From the NCBI GenBank assembly GCA_964424585.1, contig CAYRJD010000043.1, positions 1 to 46,789 of the forward strand: a stretch of 46,789 bases of DNA, read 5' to 3'. This DNA is from CAYRJD01 sp964424585. GTDB taxonomy: Bacteria > Actinomycetota > Acidimicrobiia > Acidimicrobiales > Poriferisodalaceae. Each line of letters begins with the position of its first letter. Position 1 is the first letter of the stretch. The position numbers were made by a program, and so were the translations under genes. Positions 7,373 through 14,768 of this stretch are shown here, piece by piece. Under the pieces are notes generated by a model that did not search any database, was not told where the DNA came from, and was given only the letters and a program-made list of their open reading frames with translations.

Positions 7373-8563
7373 CTACTCCAGGTTGTCGACCGCTCGGCTG
7401 AGCTGTTCGGTGGTTCCGAGCAGCGCCAGCGCGTCGCCCGGGCTCAGCTTGAAATCAGCCGACGGGTCGTTGACCCACTCGCCGTCGCGTCGCACCGCCA
7501 GCACCGCGACGCCGGTGCGGCCGCGAATGTTGAGCGACGCCAGCTGGGCCCCGGGCAGCGGTCCGTCGGGCGGCACGACGTAGGTGTGAAGGCTCGCGCC
7601 AGCGACGTGTCCGGCCGCGGTTTCCATGTAGTCGGCGACGCCCGGGTGCGTCGCCATCACCGCCATCCGAGCGCCGCCGATCTCGTGCGGGTTGACGACT
7701 CGGTCGGCGCCGGCGCGCTCGAGCTTGGGAACCGACGACGGCGTGTTGGCGCGCGCGATGATCCACAGGTCGGGCCGACGCGAGCGAGCGCTGAGCGTGA
7801 CGTAGAGATTGTCGACGTCAGAGTCGAGCGCGAGCACCAGCGCGGCCGCGTGGTCGAGGTTGACGTCCGCGAGCGCTTGGTCGTCGGTCGCCTCGGCTTC
7901 CCAGAACAGCACCGGCAGCTCATCTGCGATCGGCCGTCGGTCGATGACCACGACCTGATGCTCTTGGTCAATCAGCCCCTGGGTGATGGCCTTGCCGACC
8001 TGTCCGTAGCCGCACACGATCGTGTGGCCCTCGAGCCCAGACATTGCGGTTCGCATTCGTCGCCTCCTGAAGCGGTCGTTGAGCCGTCTGTCGAGAACGC
8101 CTTCGACCAGCATGCCCAGCGTGTAGAGCAGCGTGCCGGTGCCGATGAGGATCAACCCCATCGTGAAGATTTCGTAGACGGCCTCGTGTAGGTGCTCGCG
8201 CGCAGGCTCGCCGTAGCCGACCGTCGAGATCGTCACCACGGTGTGGTAGAGGGCGTCGAGAAAGCTGAGGCCGATCGCGGTGTAGGCGATGGTGCCGCTC
8301 ACGATGATCAGGCCCGTCATCGCCAAACCGAGCCGCATTCGCACGAGCGGGTCTGCCAAGTTGAGCCGATGGCTGAGTCGTCTGTGTCGCGGCAACAATC
8401 GACGGGCGTAGCGGACGTTGCGGTAGACGTCGAGGTAGCGACGGTTCGCGGCGCGCGTCTCGCGGCGTCCGGTGCGCTTGTCGCGGCGCGCGTCTAGGCG
8501 GTCGAAGCGCGCGAGGCGACGGTTTCTTCGCCTCACGAAACGCGTCGACAAGCTCGTAGGCAT
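7373..8563 (-). CDS. Potassium channel with RCK (TrkA-N/TrkA-C) domains
   Basis: The protein has 396 residues from ATG 8563. A basic cytoplasmic N-terminus precedes two membrane helices that flank a pore loop with the selectivity filter TVGYG (in TISTVGYG). A TrkA-N/RCK domain follows with the nucleotide-binding GYGQVGKA motif, and then a TrkA-C domain at the C-terminus. Such channels conduct potassium and are gated by cytoplasmic ligands such as nucleotides or calcium. The start is supported by a TACCTT box 7 nt upstream; the longer open frame is an Arg-rich shadow of the intergenic region. The oligoribonuclease gene is divergent, 59 bp away. Confidence 0.92.
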   Translation of the reverse strand: MPTSLSTRFVRRRNRRLARFDRLDARRDKRTGRRETRAANRRYLDVYRNVRYARRLLPRHRRLSHRLNLADPLVRMRLGLAMTGLIIVSGTIAYTAIGLSFLDALYHTVVTISTVGYGEPAREHLHEAVYEIFTMGLILIGTGTLLYTLGMLVEGVLDRRLNDRFRRRRMRTAMSGLEGHTIVCGYGQVGKAITQGLIDQEHQVVVIDRRPIADELPVLFWEAEATDDQALADVNLDHAAALVLALDSDVDNLYVTLSARSRRPDLWIIARANTPSSVPKLERAGADRVVNPHEIGGARMAVMATHPGVADYMETAAGHVAGASLHTYVVPPDGPLPGAQLASLNIRGRTGVAVLAVRRDGEWVNDPSADFKLSPGDALALLGTTEQLSRAVDNLE

Positions 8564-8570
8564 CACGTCA

Positions 8571-8576
8571 AAGGTA
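8571..8576 (-). promoter_or_regulatory. -10 box TACCTT of the potassium channel gene
   Basis: TACCTT lies 7 nt before ATG 8563, the leaderless spacing. It faces away from the orn box at 8611. Confidence 0.5.
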
Positions 8577-8610
8577 GGGCCCAATAGCAGAAACCAGCCC
8601 ACCCCGCTCT

Positions 8611-8616
8611 TACGAT
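8611..8616 (+). promoter_or_regulatory. -10 box TACGAT of orn
   Basis: TACGAT lies 6 nt before GTG 8623 and there is no Shine-Dalgarno sequence, consistent with a leaderless transcript. Confidence 0.55.
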
Positions 8617-8622
8617 GCCGCC

Positions 8623-9180
8623 GTGCTCGTTTGGATAGACCTAGAGATGACCGGCCTCGACCCGAGGCGCGACGTGATCGTCGAGATCGCATCGGTCGTC
8701 ACCGACGACGACCTGACCGAGGTCGCCGAGGGGCCGTGCTTCGCCATCGCCACGTCGACGACGCTGCTCGCGCAGATGACGCCAGTGGTGCACAAGATGC
8801 ACGTCGACACCGGCTTGATCGATCGCATTCGCCAATCGACGGTGACCGTGCGCGAGGCCGAGGCGGCCACGGTCGAGTTCATCAAAGCGCACGTGCCCAA
8901 GCCGCACAAGACGCCGCTGTGCGGCAACAGCATCGGCACCGACCGCCGGTTTCTCGATGCCTACATGCCAAGAGTCGAGCAGTGCCTCAGCTATCGCGTC
9001 GTCGACGTGTCGTCGTTTCGAGAGATGGCGAAGCGGCTGCGGCCAGAGCTGGTCGTCGAGTGGAAGAAGCTGCGAGAGGCGCGCGAAGGCGTCACCAAGC
9101 ATCGAGCGCTCGACGACGTTCGCACGTCCATCGAAGAGCTGCGGCTGTATCGCGACCGCTGGCTGAAGCGGCAGGCGTGA
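8623..9180 (+). CDS. orn: Oligoribonuclease
   Basis: The protein has 185 residues, the usual length. It is a DEDDh 3'-5' exonuclease that degrades short oligoribonucleotides, including the pGpG left from cyclic-di-GMP turnover. The motifs are clear: exo I WIDLEMTGLD near the N-terminus, exo II GNSIGTDRRFLD, and exo III HRALDDVRTSIEEL with the catalytic His and Asp. The start is GTG 8623 behind a TACGAT box. The gene stands alone and diverges from the potassium channel gene. Confidence 0.96.
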   Translation: MLVWIDLEMTGLDPRRDVIVEIASVVTDDDLTEVAEGPCFAIATSTTLLAQMTPVVHKMHVDTGLIDRIRQSTVTVREAEAATVEFIKAHVPKPHKTPLCGNSIGTDRRFLDAYMPRVEQCLSYRVVDVSSFREMAKRLRPELVVEWKKLREAREGVTKHRALDDVRTSIEELRLYRDRWLKRQA

Positions 9181-9218
9181 GCGTCGCAAACTCCGCTTCA
9201 CGAGATGTGGCCGCTGGT

Positions 9219-9224
9219 TAGTCT
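9219..9224 (+). promoter_or_regulatory. -10 box TAGTCT of the MBL hydrolase gene
   Basis: TAGTCT lies 8 nt before ATG 9233, with no Shine-Dalgarno sequence between. Confidence 0.48.
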
Positions 9225-9232
9225 GCGCTGCG

Positions 9233-10375
9233 ATGTCCCGACCAATGCGTGAAGAGCAGATGCCGCCCGACGGCAAAGTCGTCGAGCTGGCGCCCAACAT
9301 CAGACGGCTGCAGCTGCCGATGAACATGCCTGGCTTGGGGCACGTCAACTGCTACATCCTCGACGACGAGCGCGGCGCGGCGCTGGTCGACCCAGGGCTG
9401 CCCGGCCCCGGCCCGTGGAAAGCGCTGATGGCTGGCTTGCGTGCAGCCGAGGTGCCACCCGAGCGCGTGCACACCCTCGTCGTCACGCACAGCCATCCAG
9501 ACCACTTCGGATCGACGGGCCGGTTCGCGCACGAGTTCGGTTCCGAGCTAGTCACGCATCGCAGCTTTCGGTTGTGGTGGGACACCAACGAAGCCGACGA
9601 CGACCCGCTCGAAGAGGTCGGCGCCATCGGCGAGAACGACGAGGCGCTCGATGGGTTGGCCGCCGCGAACGGCGACGGGGTGGGGCGTCAGACGGCCGAG
9701 CACGGTGATGAGATCGTGGGGCGCTTTGATCGCGGCCCGCTCGGTCCGACGCCGTGGGGTGGCAAGGGCTACAACATTCCGTGGCATCGGCGGCTGGCGA
9801 TGACGATGATGCGCAAGGGTTGGGGTGGCCGACGGTTCCTCACGCCCGAGCCGACGTCACGGCTCGACGACGCCGATCGCATTGCGCTGGCTGGGCGCGA
9901 GTTCGTCGCGGTGCACACGCCCGGTCACACGATTGACCATCTCTGTCTGTTCGACCCTGAGGGGGGCGTGATGATTTGCGGCGACCACGTGCTGCCGACG
10001 ATCACGCCTCACATCTCGGGCATGACGACCGCTCGTGACCCGCTAGACGACTTCTTCACCAGCCTCGACCGGGTCGCCGATTTCGACGGCGTGCAGCTGG
10101 GTCTGCCCGCGCACGGCCAGCCGTTTTCCGACCTCGCGGGCCGGGTAGACGACATCAAGCGTCACCACAACGAACGGCTCGATCTGTTGCGGGCGTCGTC
10201 TGATCGGCTGGGATCTGCCGAGGTCGCCAGCTACATGCGTGAGCTGTTCAAAGAGCGCGCGTGGGGGCCGATGGCTGAGTCGGAAACGTTCGCGCACCTC
10301 GAGCACTTGCGCATCTGCGGTGAAGCGGAGGTCGTGCGGCGCGCAGACGGCAAGCTCGCGTACGAGTTCGTCTAG
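9233..10375 (+). CDS. MBL-fold metallo-hydrolase
   Basis: The protein has 380 residues. The metallo-beta-lactamase zinc motif THSHPDHFGS (HxHxDH, residues 85-94) is intact. The later metal ligands are likely in HTPGHTIDH and GDHVLPTITPH. The C-terminal third is helical, as in the broad hydrolase group that includes glyoxalase II-like and LACTB2-like enzymes. The substrate is not evident. An acidic insertion of about 60 residues after the first motif enlarges the protein. The start is ATG 9233 behind a TAGTCT box; ATG 9245 is an alternative. Its TAG stop overlaps the opposite-strand stop of dut within CTAG. Confidence 0.88.
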   Translation: MSRPMREEQMPPDGKVVELAPNIRRLQLPMNMPGLGHVNCYILDDERGAALVDPGLPGPGPWKALMAGLRAAEVPPERVHTLVVTHSHPDHFGSTGRFAHEFGSELVTHRSFRLWWDTNEADDDPLEEVGAIGENDEALDGLAAANGDGVGRQTAEHGDEIVGRFDRGPLGPTPWGGKGYNIPWHRRLAMTMMRKGWGGRRFLTPEPTSRLDDADRIALAGREFVAVHTPGHTIDHLCLFDPEGGVMICGDHVLPTITPHISGMTTARDPLDDFFTSLDRVADFDGVQLGLPAHGQPFSDLAGRVDDIKRHHNERLDLLRASSDRLGSAEVASYMRELFKERAWGPMAESETFAHLEHLRICGEAEVVRRADGKLAYEFV

Positions 10376-10845
10376 CTAGCCGCGTGCGGTTCGCGCAGCG
10401 GCTGCGTCGACACGCCGCTGTGACCGAACCCGCCAGCGCCGCGCTCGGTTTCGTCTAGCTGCGCGACGGTGCGCCATCTGACTTGCTCGACGCGCTGAAC
10501 GACCAGCTGCGCGATGCGGTCGCCTCGCTTGATCTCGTACGGCTCGGTTGGGTCGGTGTTGATCAGCAGCACTCGCAGCTCGCCCCGAAAGCCGCTGTCG
10601 ATCAGGCCGGGTGAGTTGGTGCAGGTGACGCCGTGCTTGCTGGCGAGCCCGCTGCGGGGCAACACGAAACCGGCGTGGCCGGCCGGCAGCGCGATGGCGA
10701 TGCCGGTGCGCACCGCTGCGCGTCCGCCGCTGGGCGCGAGGGTCACGTCTTCGGCGGCGCGCAGGTCTGCGCCTGCGTCGCCGGGCCGTGCGTAGGTCGG
10801 CAGCGGCAGATCTTCGTCTAGCGCCACGACGTCAACGTCCACCAT
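10372..10845 (-). CDS. dut: dUTP diphosphatase
   Basis: The protein has 157 residues, normal for a trimeric dUTPase, which hydrolyses dUTP to dUMP. The conserved motifs appear in order: PGDAGADLRA, PRSGLASKHG, the uracil-binding GLIDSGFRGEL, GDRIAQLVV and the C-terminal RGAGGFGHSG. The start is ATG 10845, supported by a TAATCT box 8 nt upstream. The open frame continues upstream through the tRNA-Lys region but has no family similarity there. Confidence 0.96.
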   Translation of the reverse strand: MVDVDVVALDEDLPLPTYARPGDAGADLRAAEDVTLAPSGGRAAVRTGIAIALPAGHAGFVLPRSGLASKHGVTCTNSPGLIDSGFRGELRVLLINTDPTEPYEIKRGDRIAQLVVQRVEQVRWRTVAQLDETERGAGGFGHSGVSTQPLREPHAAS

Positions 10846-10853
10846 CGGCGCGC

Positions 10854-10859
10854 AGATTA
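10854..10859 (-). promoter_or_regulatory. -10 box TAATCT of dut
   Basis: TAATCT lies 8 nt before ATG 10845. It sits between dut and the tRNA-Lys gene on the same strand, so dut need not depend on read-through from the tRNA. Confidence 0.52.
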
Positions 10860-10892
10860 GGACACCGCGCGCGACTATCAGCAAACGCCGCG

Positions 10893-10965
10893 TAGGCCGC
10901 CCGGGGCTCGAACCCGGCACCTTGGGATTAAAAGTCCCCTGCTCTACCCGATGAGCTAGCGGCCC
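10893..10965 (-). tRNA. tRNA-Lys (anticodon TTT)
   Basis: The 73-nt minus-strand sequence folds as a cloverleaf. The acceptor strand GGGCCGC pairs with GCGGCCT (one G-T pair), and the discriminator is A. The anticodon loop is CTTTTAA with TTT, and the T arm reads CCGGGTTCGAGCCCCGG. CCA is not encoded. Confidence 0.95.
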
Positions 10966-11002
10966 GCCGTTGAACCTACCCAGCTTTGGGTGCTGACGGC
11001 TT

Positions 11003-11008
11003 TACGCT
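11003..11008 (+). promoter_or_regulatory. -10 box TACGCT of the small acidic gene
   Basis: TACGCT lies 7 nt before GTG 11016, which decides that start over an upstream in-frame candidate at 10986. Confidence 0.45.
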
Positions 11009-11015
11009 GCGGCAG

Positions 11016-11240
11016 GTGACCGACGCGGCAGACACAGACTCGCAAACAGACGATGCTGGGTCGCTCGATTTTGGGTCGCCCGATGCCAGCTTGCCCGATG
11101 CTGGCCCGCCCGTCGCGCTTGAGCCTGATGAACTCGATGCGCTTGAGGCGGGGCTCGCGACGGCCGCCGCGACGTTGGATGCCCTCGCGGACGATCCAGA
11201 TGCCGACGCGGTTGCCGTTGCGACGGCCTGGCTCGACTAG
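11016..11240 (+). CDS. Small acidic hypothetical protein
   Basis: A 74-residue protein rich in Asp, Ala and Pro, with near-repeats such as SPDASLPDAG in its first half and a predicted amphipathic helix in the second (ELDALEAGLATAAATLDALA). No family is recognised. The case for a real gene is the TACGCT box at leaderless spacing before GTG 11016 and the absence of any opposite-strand gene. It is convergent with the histidine phosphatase, whose stop is 10 bp away. There is no signal peptide or membrane segment. Confidence 0.5.
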   Translation: MTDAADTDSQTDDAGSLDFGSPDASLPDAGPPVALEPDELDALEAGLATAAATLDALADDPDADAVAVATAWLD

Positions 11241-11250
11241 TTCGGGTCGT

Positions 11251-11880
11251 TCATTCGACGACGTTGGCGTGGGGGTGGGCTGGTTTGTCGCAGGGCGCGA
11301 ACTCGATTTTGTCGCCGGCGACGAGGTCGGGCGTGTTGCGCTGGTTGTCGTCGGCTGACACGGTGAACCACCGGCCGGCGAGGTTGGGTATGCGTTCGTC
11401 GCTTAGACCGGCGAGCGCTTCGAGGGTCTTGAGCACGCCGGCGTGCGCGACGAGCAGCGCTCGCGGGTGGTTGGTGAGGTGCCGGCTGAGCGCGGGCAAC
11501 AAGCGTGCGGCGACGCTGCGTTCGCTCTCGAAACCTTCGGGCCACTGCCTGGCTTCGATCTGGCCGGGCCAACGTTCGTTGATCTGCGCGCGGGTCAGTC
11601 CTTCCCACACGCCGGCGTTGCGCTCGCGCAGGTCGCGGTCGACCAGCACGTCGCCTGCGTCGAGCCGTGTCGCGATGATCTGCGCGGTTCGTCGCGCGCG
11701 CTCAAGGTCGCTCGCGAGCACCCGATCGAACGTCAGCCCGGCGTCGACCATCGCCTCGGCTGCCCGAGCGGCTTGCCGGGTGCCGAGCGCGGTGAGCGGC
11801 GGATCGGCTTGCCCTTGCCACTTGCCTTGTTCGTTCCACTCCGACTGTCCGTGACGCAAGATGAGCAGACGACAGCGCAC
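11251..11880 (-). CDS. Histidine phosphatase family protein (phosphoglycerate mutase-like)
   Basis: The protein has 209 residues. The phosphohistidine motif LRHGQSEWN is at the N-terminus, the downstream acid region is DLRERNAGVWEG, and the second catalytic His is in LLVAHAGVLKTLEAL. The family covers phosphoglycerate mutases and many small-molecule phosphatases; the length and the motif context favour a phosphatase. In mycobacteria a member of this superfamily (gpm1) also lies near mshA, but orthology is unproven. The GTG start has a TAGCTT box 6 nt upstream that overlaps the divergent moaD promoter. Confidence 0.9.
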   Translation of the reverse strand: MRCRLLILRHGQSEWNEQGKWQGQADPPLTALGTRQAARAAEAMVDAGLTFDRVLASDLERARRTAQIIATRLDAGDVLVDRDLRERNAGVWEGLTRAQINERWPGQIEARQWPEGFESERSVAARLLPALSRHLTNHPRALLVAHAGVLKTLEALAGLSDERIPNLAGRWFTVSADDNQRNTPDLVAGDKIEFAPCDKPAHPHANVVE

Positions 11881-11886
11881 CAGCGA

Positions 11887-11896
11887 AAGCTACCCT
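11887..11896. promoter_or_regulatory. Overlapping divergent -10 boxes sharing one TA
   Basis: On the plus strand TACCCT (11891-11896) stands 8 nt before the moaD ATG. On the minus strand TAGCTT (11892-11887) stands 6 nt before the phosphatase GTG. The two boxes share the TA at 11891-11892, so a single symmetric element could serve two leaderless transcripts. Confidence 0.55.
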
Positions 11897-11904
11897 CGCG
11901 GGCG

Positions 11905-12147
11905 ATGGCGGAGGTGACCTTGCGGCTCTTCGCATCTGCTCGCGAAGCGGCCGGCACCACCAGCGCGGCCATCACCGCCAGCACCGTCGGCGACGCCCTC
12001 GACGTCGCCGCGTCGCAGCTCGGCAACGACTTCGCGCACGTGCTGTCCACCAGCCGGTGCTGGCTCAACGGCCAACCCACCCACCCAGACGCAGCCCTGA
12101 ACGACGGCGACGAACTCGCCGTGCTTCCGCCCGTCTCGGGTGGCTGA
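11905..12147 (+). CDS. MoaD/ThiS-family sulfur carrier protein
   Basis: The protein has 80 residues, a ubiquitin-like fold by family. It begins AEVTLRLFASAREAAG and ends VLPPVSGG; the terminal Gly-Gly is the site of adenylation and thiocarboxylation. It therefore probably supplies sulfur for molybdopterin synthesis or another sulfur transfer. No moaE or moeB lies nearby, so the pathway is uncertain. The open frame is much longer upstream, but only this part resembles the family, and TACCCT precedes the ATG by 8 nt. Its stop overlaps the start of the next gene. Confidence 0.88.
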   Translation: MAEVTLRLFASAREAAGTTSAAITASTVGDALDVAASQLGNDFAHVLSTSRCWLNGQPTHPDAALNDGDELAVLPPVSGG

Positions 12148-12970
12148 CCCAGCCCCATCGGTTCAGGTCGCCAGCACGTGGTCGCTGACGGCGCGCGACC
12201 TCCTCTCAAACGGTCATCCGTGGAGCTGGCACGCCCTCGCGGTCGCGCTCGGATGGCTGTGCCTGTGGCTCGCGGTCGAGGTGTTCGTCGTCGTGCTCGC
12301 AGCAGCCGCGGCGCTCGCGACAGGCCAGGCCAGCGCGCTCGCGCGCCGCACCGACAGCCACGCGCTCTACTCGCAGCGAGCGGCCCTGGCCCAAGCCGCG
12401 GTGGTCGGGCTGGTCACGGTGAGTGCTCTGGTAGCGACTCAAGTCACCGGCGGGCTGCTGGCGTTGGCGGCACTGGGAGGTGCGCTCGCAGCGACGGCGA
12501 CGGTCGCGTGGCGTGCCCGACAGCACGGCGTGTTTCCGACGGGCGCGTCGCTCATCGCGCTCGCCACCATTGGCGGGCCGCTCACCTATCTGTTGGGAGC
12601 AGCGTCGCTCGCCGCGCTCGCCACCACCTCGGTCTCCGCGACCGTCGTGTGGCTGACCGCGGCGCTGATGTTCGTCGCGGGAGTCGCAGTGGCCGGCGAC
12701 GGCGCGAGCGCTGGCGTGCTGCGAGGGGTGCTGGGCGGCATCGGCGCTGGCTCGGTGGCGTTCTGCGTGTGCGCGCTGGCCATTCCCCCGTTCACTCCTA
12801 GCCAAGTGCTGCCCGCCACCATCGTCGCAACGCTCACGCCGTCGGCTGGTCGACTGCTGCTGCGATCTCCGACCGACGCCGCCACGCCACCGGTTTCAGG
12901 AGCGCAGCTGACGCCGCTGTTCAGCGCCGCTGTGCTGTTCGCACCTGCGTGGCTGCTGTTGCTGCTCTAG
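12140..12970 (+). CDS. Multi-pass membrane protein of unknown function
   Basis: The protein has 276 residues and is almost wholly hydrophobic, with about seven to eight membrane segments. Charged loops include RARQHGVFPTG and ARRTDSHALYSQR. The overall look, with a short polar N-terminus containing NGHPWSWHAL and small-residue-rich helices, faintly recalls YwiC-like proteins, but I do not assign it. The GTG start lies inside the last codons of the moaD-like gene (8-nt overlap), so translation is probably coupled. mshA follows 12 bp after its stop. Confidence 0.78.
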   Translation: MADPAPSVQVASTWSLTARDLLSNGHPWSWHALAVALGWLCLWLAVEVFVVVLAAAAALATGQASALARRTDSHALYSQRAALAQAAVVGLVTVSALVATQVTGGLLALAALGGALAATATVAWRARQHGVFPTGASLIALATIGGPLTYLLGAASLAALATTSVSATVVWLTAALMFVAGVAVAGDGASAGVLRGVLGGIGAGSVAFCVCALAIPPFTPSQVLPATIVATLTPSAGRLLLRSPTDAATPPVSGAQLTPLFSAAVLFAPAWLLLLL

Positions 12971-12973
12971 CTT
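12968..12973 (+). promoter_or_regulatory. Possible -10 box TAGCTT before mshA
   Basis: TAGCTT begins with the stop codon of the preceding gene and lies 9 nt before the TTG start. The operon-internal position makes it weaker than the other boxes. Confidence 0.3.
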
Positions 12974-12982
12974 TGAGCCCCG

Positions 12983-14227
12983 TTGTCTGAGACGCCCCCC
13001 GCAACTCTCGCCGTGCTCTGCATGCACACCTCGCCGTTGGCGACCGCCGGCACCGGCGACGGCGGCGGTCTAAACGTCTACGTGCGAGGGCTGACTGCGT
13101 CGCTGGCGACCGCCGGCACCGAGGTCACGATCTTCACCAGACGCAACGCCCGCGACGATCCGGAGATGGTCGAAATCGAACCTGGCGTGACGCTCATTCA
13201 CGTCGACGCCGGGCCTCACGGGCTCACCAAGGCCGACCTGGGCGCGCACATCGACGCGTTCGCCGCTGGCGTCGGCAGCTACCTCGAGGTTTCTCAGCCC
13301 GAAGCGCTGCACGCGCACTACTGGCTGTCGGCAGCCGCCGCGCATCAGCTCAAGCACACCTTTGACGTGCCGCTGGGCATCACCTTCCACACGCTCGGGC
13401 GCGTCAAGGCGGCGTCTGGACACCCCGAGTCGGACGAGCGAACGCGAAGCGAGCAAGAGACGATGAACTGCGCGGACGTGGTGTTTACCTCCGGCCCGGC
13501 TGAGGCCGCCCAGCTGGTGCGGCACTACGACGTCGACGAAGAGCGCATCCACCATCTCACGCCCGGGGTCGATCTCACGTTGTTCTCGCCCGGCCAGCGC
13601 AGCGCCGCCCGCGAGGCGATCGGGCTCGACCCCAATCAGGCCGCCGACCCGCTGCTGCTGTTCGTCGGAAGGCTGCAGCCGCTCAAGGGCGCAGAGATCG
13701 CGATCGGCGCGCTGGCGCAGCTGTCGGCGCCGGATGCCCGCCGTGCTCGCCTCGTCATCGTCGGCGGGCCCAGCGGCCCCGACGGCGAAGCGACCCTGCG
13801 GCGGCTGCGTCAGCAAGCCCGCGAGTTGGGAGTCGCCGAGCGAGTGCAGTTCACCAATCCACGTCCGCACCAGCAGCTCGCCAGCTACTACCGCGCGGCC
13901 GACGTGTGCGTTGTGCCGAGCCGGTCGGAGTCGTTCGGACTGGTCGCGCTCGAAGCGGCCGCGTGCGCCACGCCGGTCGTCACAGCAGACGTCGGCGGAC
14001 TGCGCGACAACGTCGTGCACAAAAAGACAGGCCTGCTGGTAGACGGCCACGACCCGGCGTGCTTCGCGGCGTGCATCGACGAGCTGCTCACCAACCCGCT
14101 GTGGGCGCTCGAACTAGGCGAGGCCGCGCGCAGCCGCGCTGCGTCGTTCACGTGGACGCAGAGCGCCCGCGCCGCGAGCGGAGCATTCGAGCGAGCGAAG
14201 AACGCCGAGCTGCTGGTCTGCGTGTAG
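12983..14227 (+). CDS. mshA: D-inositol-3-phosphate glycosyltransferase (mycothiol biosynthesis)
   Basis: The protein has 414 residues. MshA transfers GlcNAc from UDP-GlcNAc to 1L-myo-inositol-1-phosphate, the first committed step to mycothiol, the main thiol of Actinobacteria. It is a GT4 enzyme. The MshA signature HTSPLATAGTGDGGGLNVYV-type N-terminus is present (residues 15-34). HAHYWLS, FVGRLQPLKG and the donor-site SRSESFGLVALEAAACATPV follow. The next gene is YbjN-like, exactly as in the mycobacterial mshA locus. The start is TTG 12983. The rest of the msh pathway is not in the window. Confidence 0.9.
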   Translation: MSETPPATLAVLCMHTSPLATAGTGDGGGLNVYVRGLTASLATAGTEVTIFTRRNARDDPEMVEIEPGVTLIHVDAGPHGLTKADLGAHIDAFAAGVGSYLEVSQPEALHAHYWLSAAAAHQLKHTFDVPLGITFHTLGRVKAASGHPESDERTRSEQETMNCADVVFTSGPAEAAQLVRHYDVDEERIHHLTPGVDLTLFSPGQRSAAREAIGLDPNQAADPLLLFVGRLQPLKGAEIAIGALAQLSAPDARRARLVIVGGPSGPDGEATLRRLRQQARELGVAERVQFTNPRPHQQLASYYRAADVCVVPSRSESFGLVALEAAACATPVVTADVGGLRDNVVHKKTGLLVDGHDPACFAACIDELLTNPLWALELGEAARSRAASFTWTQSARAASGAFERAKNAELLVCV

Positions 14228-14237
14228 CGCGGCGGCT

Positions 14238-14759
14238 GTGACCAAAGCCCCCGCGACCGACGACGAACTCGATGCGCTCGAAGCTCGCATCGACGCGTGG
14301 CTGGCCCACTGGCACGCGTCGCAAGCGACCGCGTCGGGTCACGGCGAAGCGCACGACGACTCGGCCGACGACGACCGTCCCTTGCTGCTAGACGTTCAGC
14401 GCGACGAAGAGGTCGAGCGGCGTTGGTACGTGCGGCTAGCTGGTGAGACGCGCGACGTCATCGCCATCTGGCTGACGCTGCGCCAGCGCACGCTCGCGTA
14501 TGAGACCTACGTGCTGCCGCTGCCGCCCGACGACCGCGCCGCCGCGGCGTACGACTTCGCCTTGCGCCGCAACTATCGCACCGTCGGCGCGCAGTACGCC
14601 ATCGGGCCCGAGGAAGGGCTGTACTTGAAGGGCGAGCTTGCCACCGCGTCGGTAGACGAAGACGAGCTAGACCGCATCGTCGGTTCGCTGTGGATGTACG
14701 TGGAACGTGATTTCGCCACGCTGCTGCGTCTCTGCTTCGATGCCAAGCCGTCTCGTTAG
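14238..14759 (+). CDS. YbjN-domain protein
   Basis: The protein has 173 residues. After an acidic N-terminus (about 1-50) comes the compact alpha/beta domain RRWYVRLAGETRDVIAIWLTLRQRTLAYETYVLP, then FALRRNYRTVGAQYAIGPEEGLYLKGEL, matching the YbjN/type-III-chaperone-like fold. The biochemical role is unknown. Location directly behind mshA (10 bp after its stop) is conserved in mycobacteria (Rv0487) and supports the call. The start is GTG 14238. Confidence 0.85.
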   Translation: MTKAPATDDELDALEARIDAWLAHWHASQATASGHGEAHDDSADDDRPLLLDVQRDEEVERRWYVRLAGETRDVIAIWLTLRQRTLAYETYVLPLPPDDRAAAAYDFALRRNYRTVGAQYAIGPEEGLYLKGELATASVDEDELDRIVGSLWMYVERDFATLLRLCFDAKPSR

Positions 14760-14762
14760 CGT
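14757..14762 (+). promoter_or_regulatory. Possible -10 box TAGCGT before proC
   Basis: TAGCGT overlaps the stop codon of the YbjN gene and lies 6 nt before GTG 14769. It may be chance within an operon. Confidence 0.28.
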
Positions 14763-14768
14763 CGTGGC

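Noticed and set aside
11443..11904. Upstream extension of the moaD-like frame
   Set aside because: It is antisense to the histidine phosphatase, has no similarity to any sulfur carrier, and the TACCCT box points to ATG 11905.
12968..12973. Strong independent mshA promoter
   Set aside because: The TAGCTT box contains the previous stop codon and has the longest spacing (9 nt); kept only as a weak candidate.
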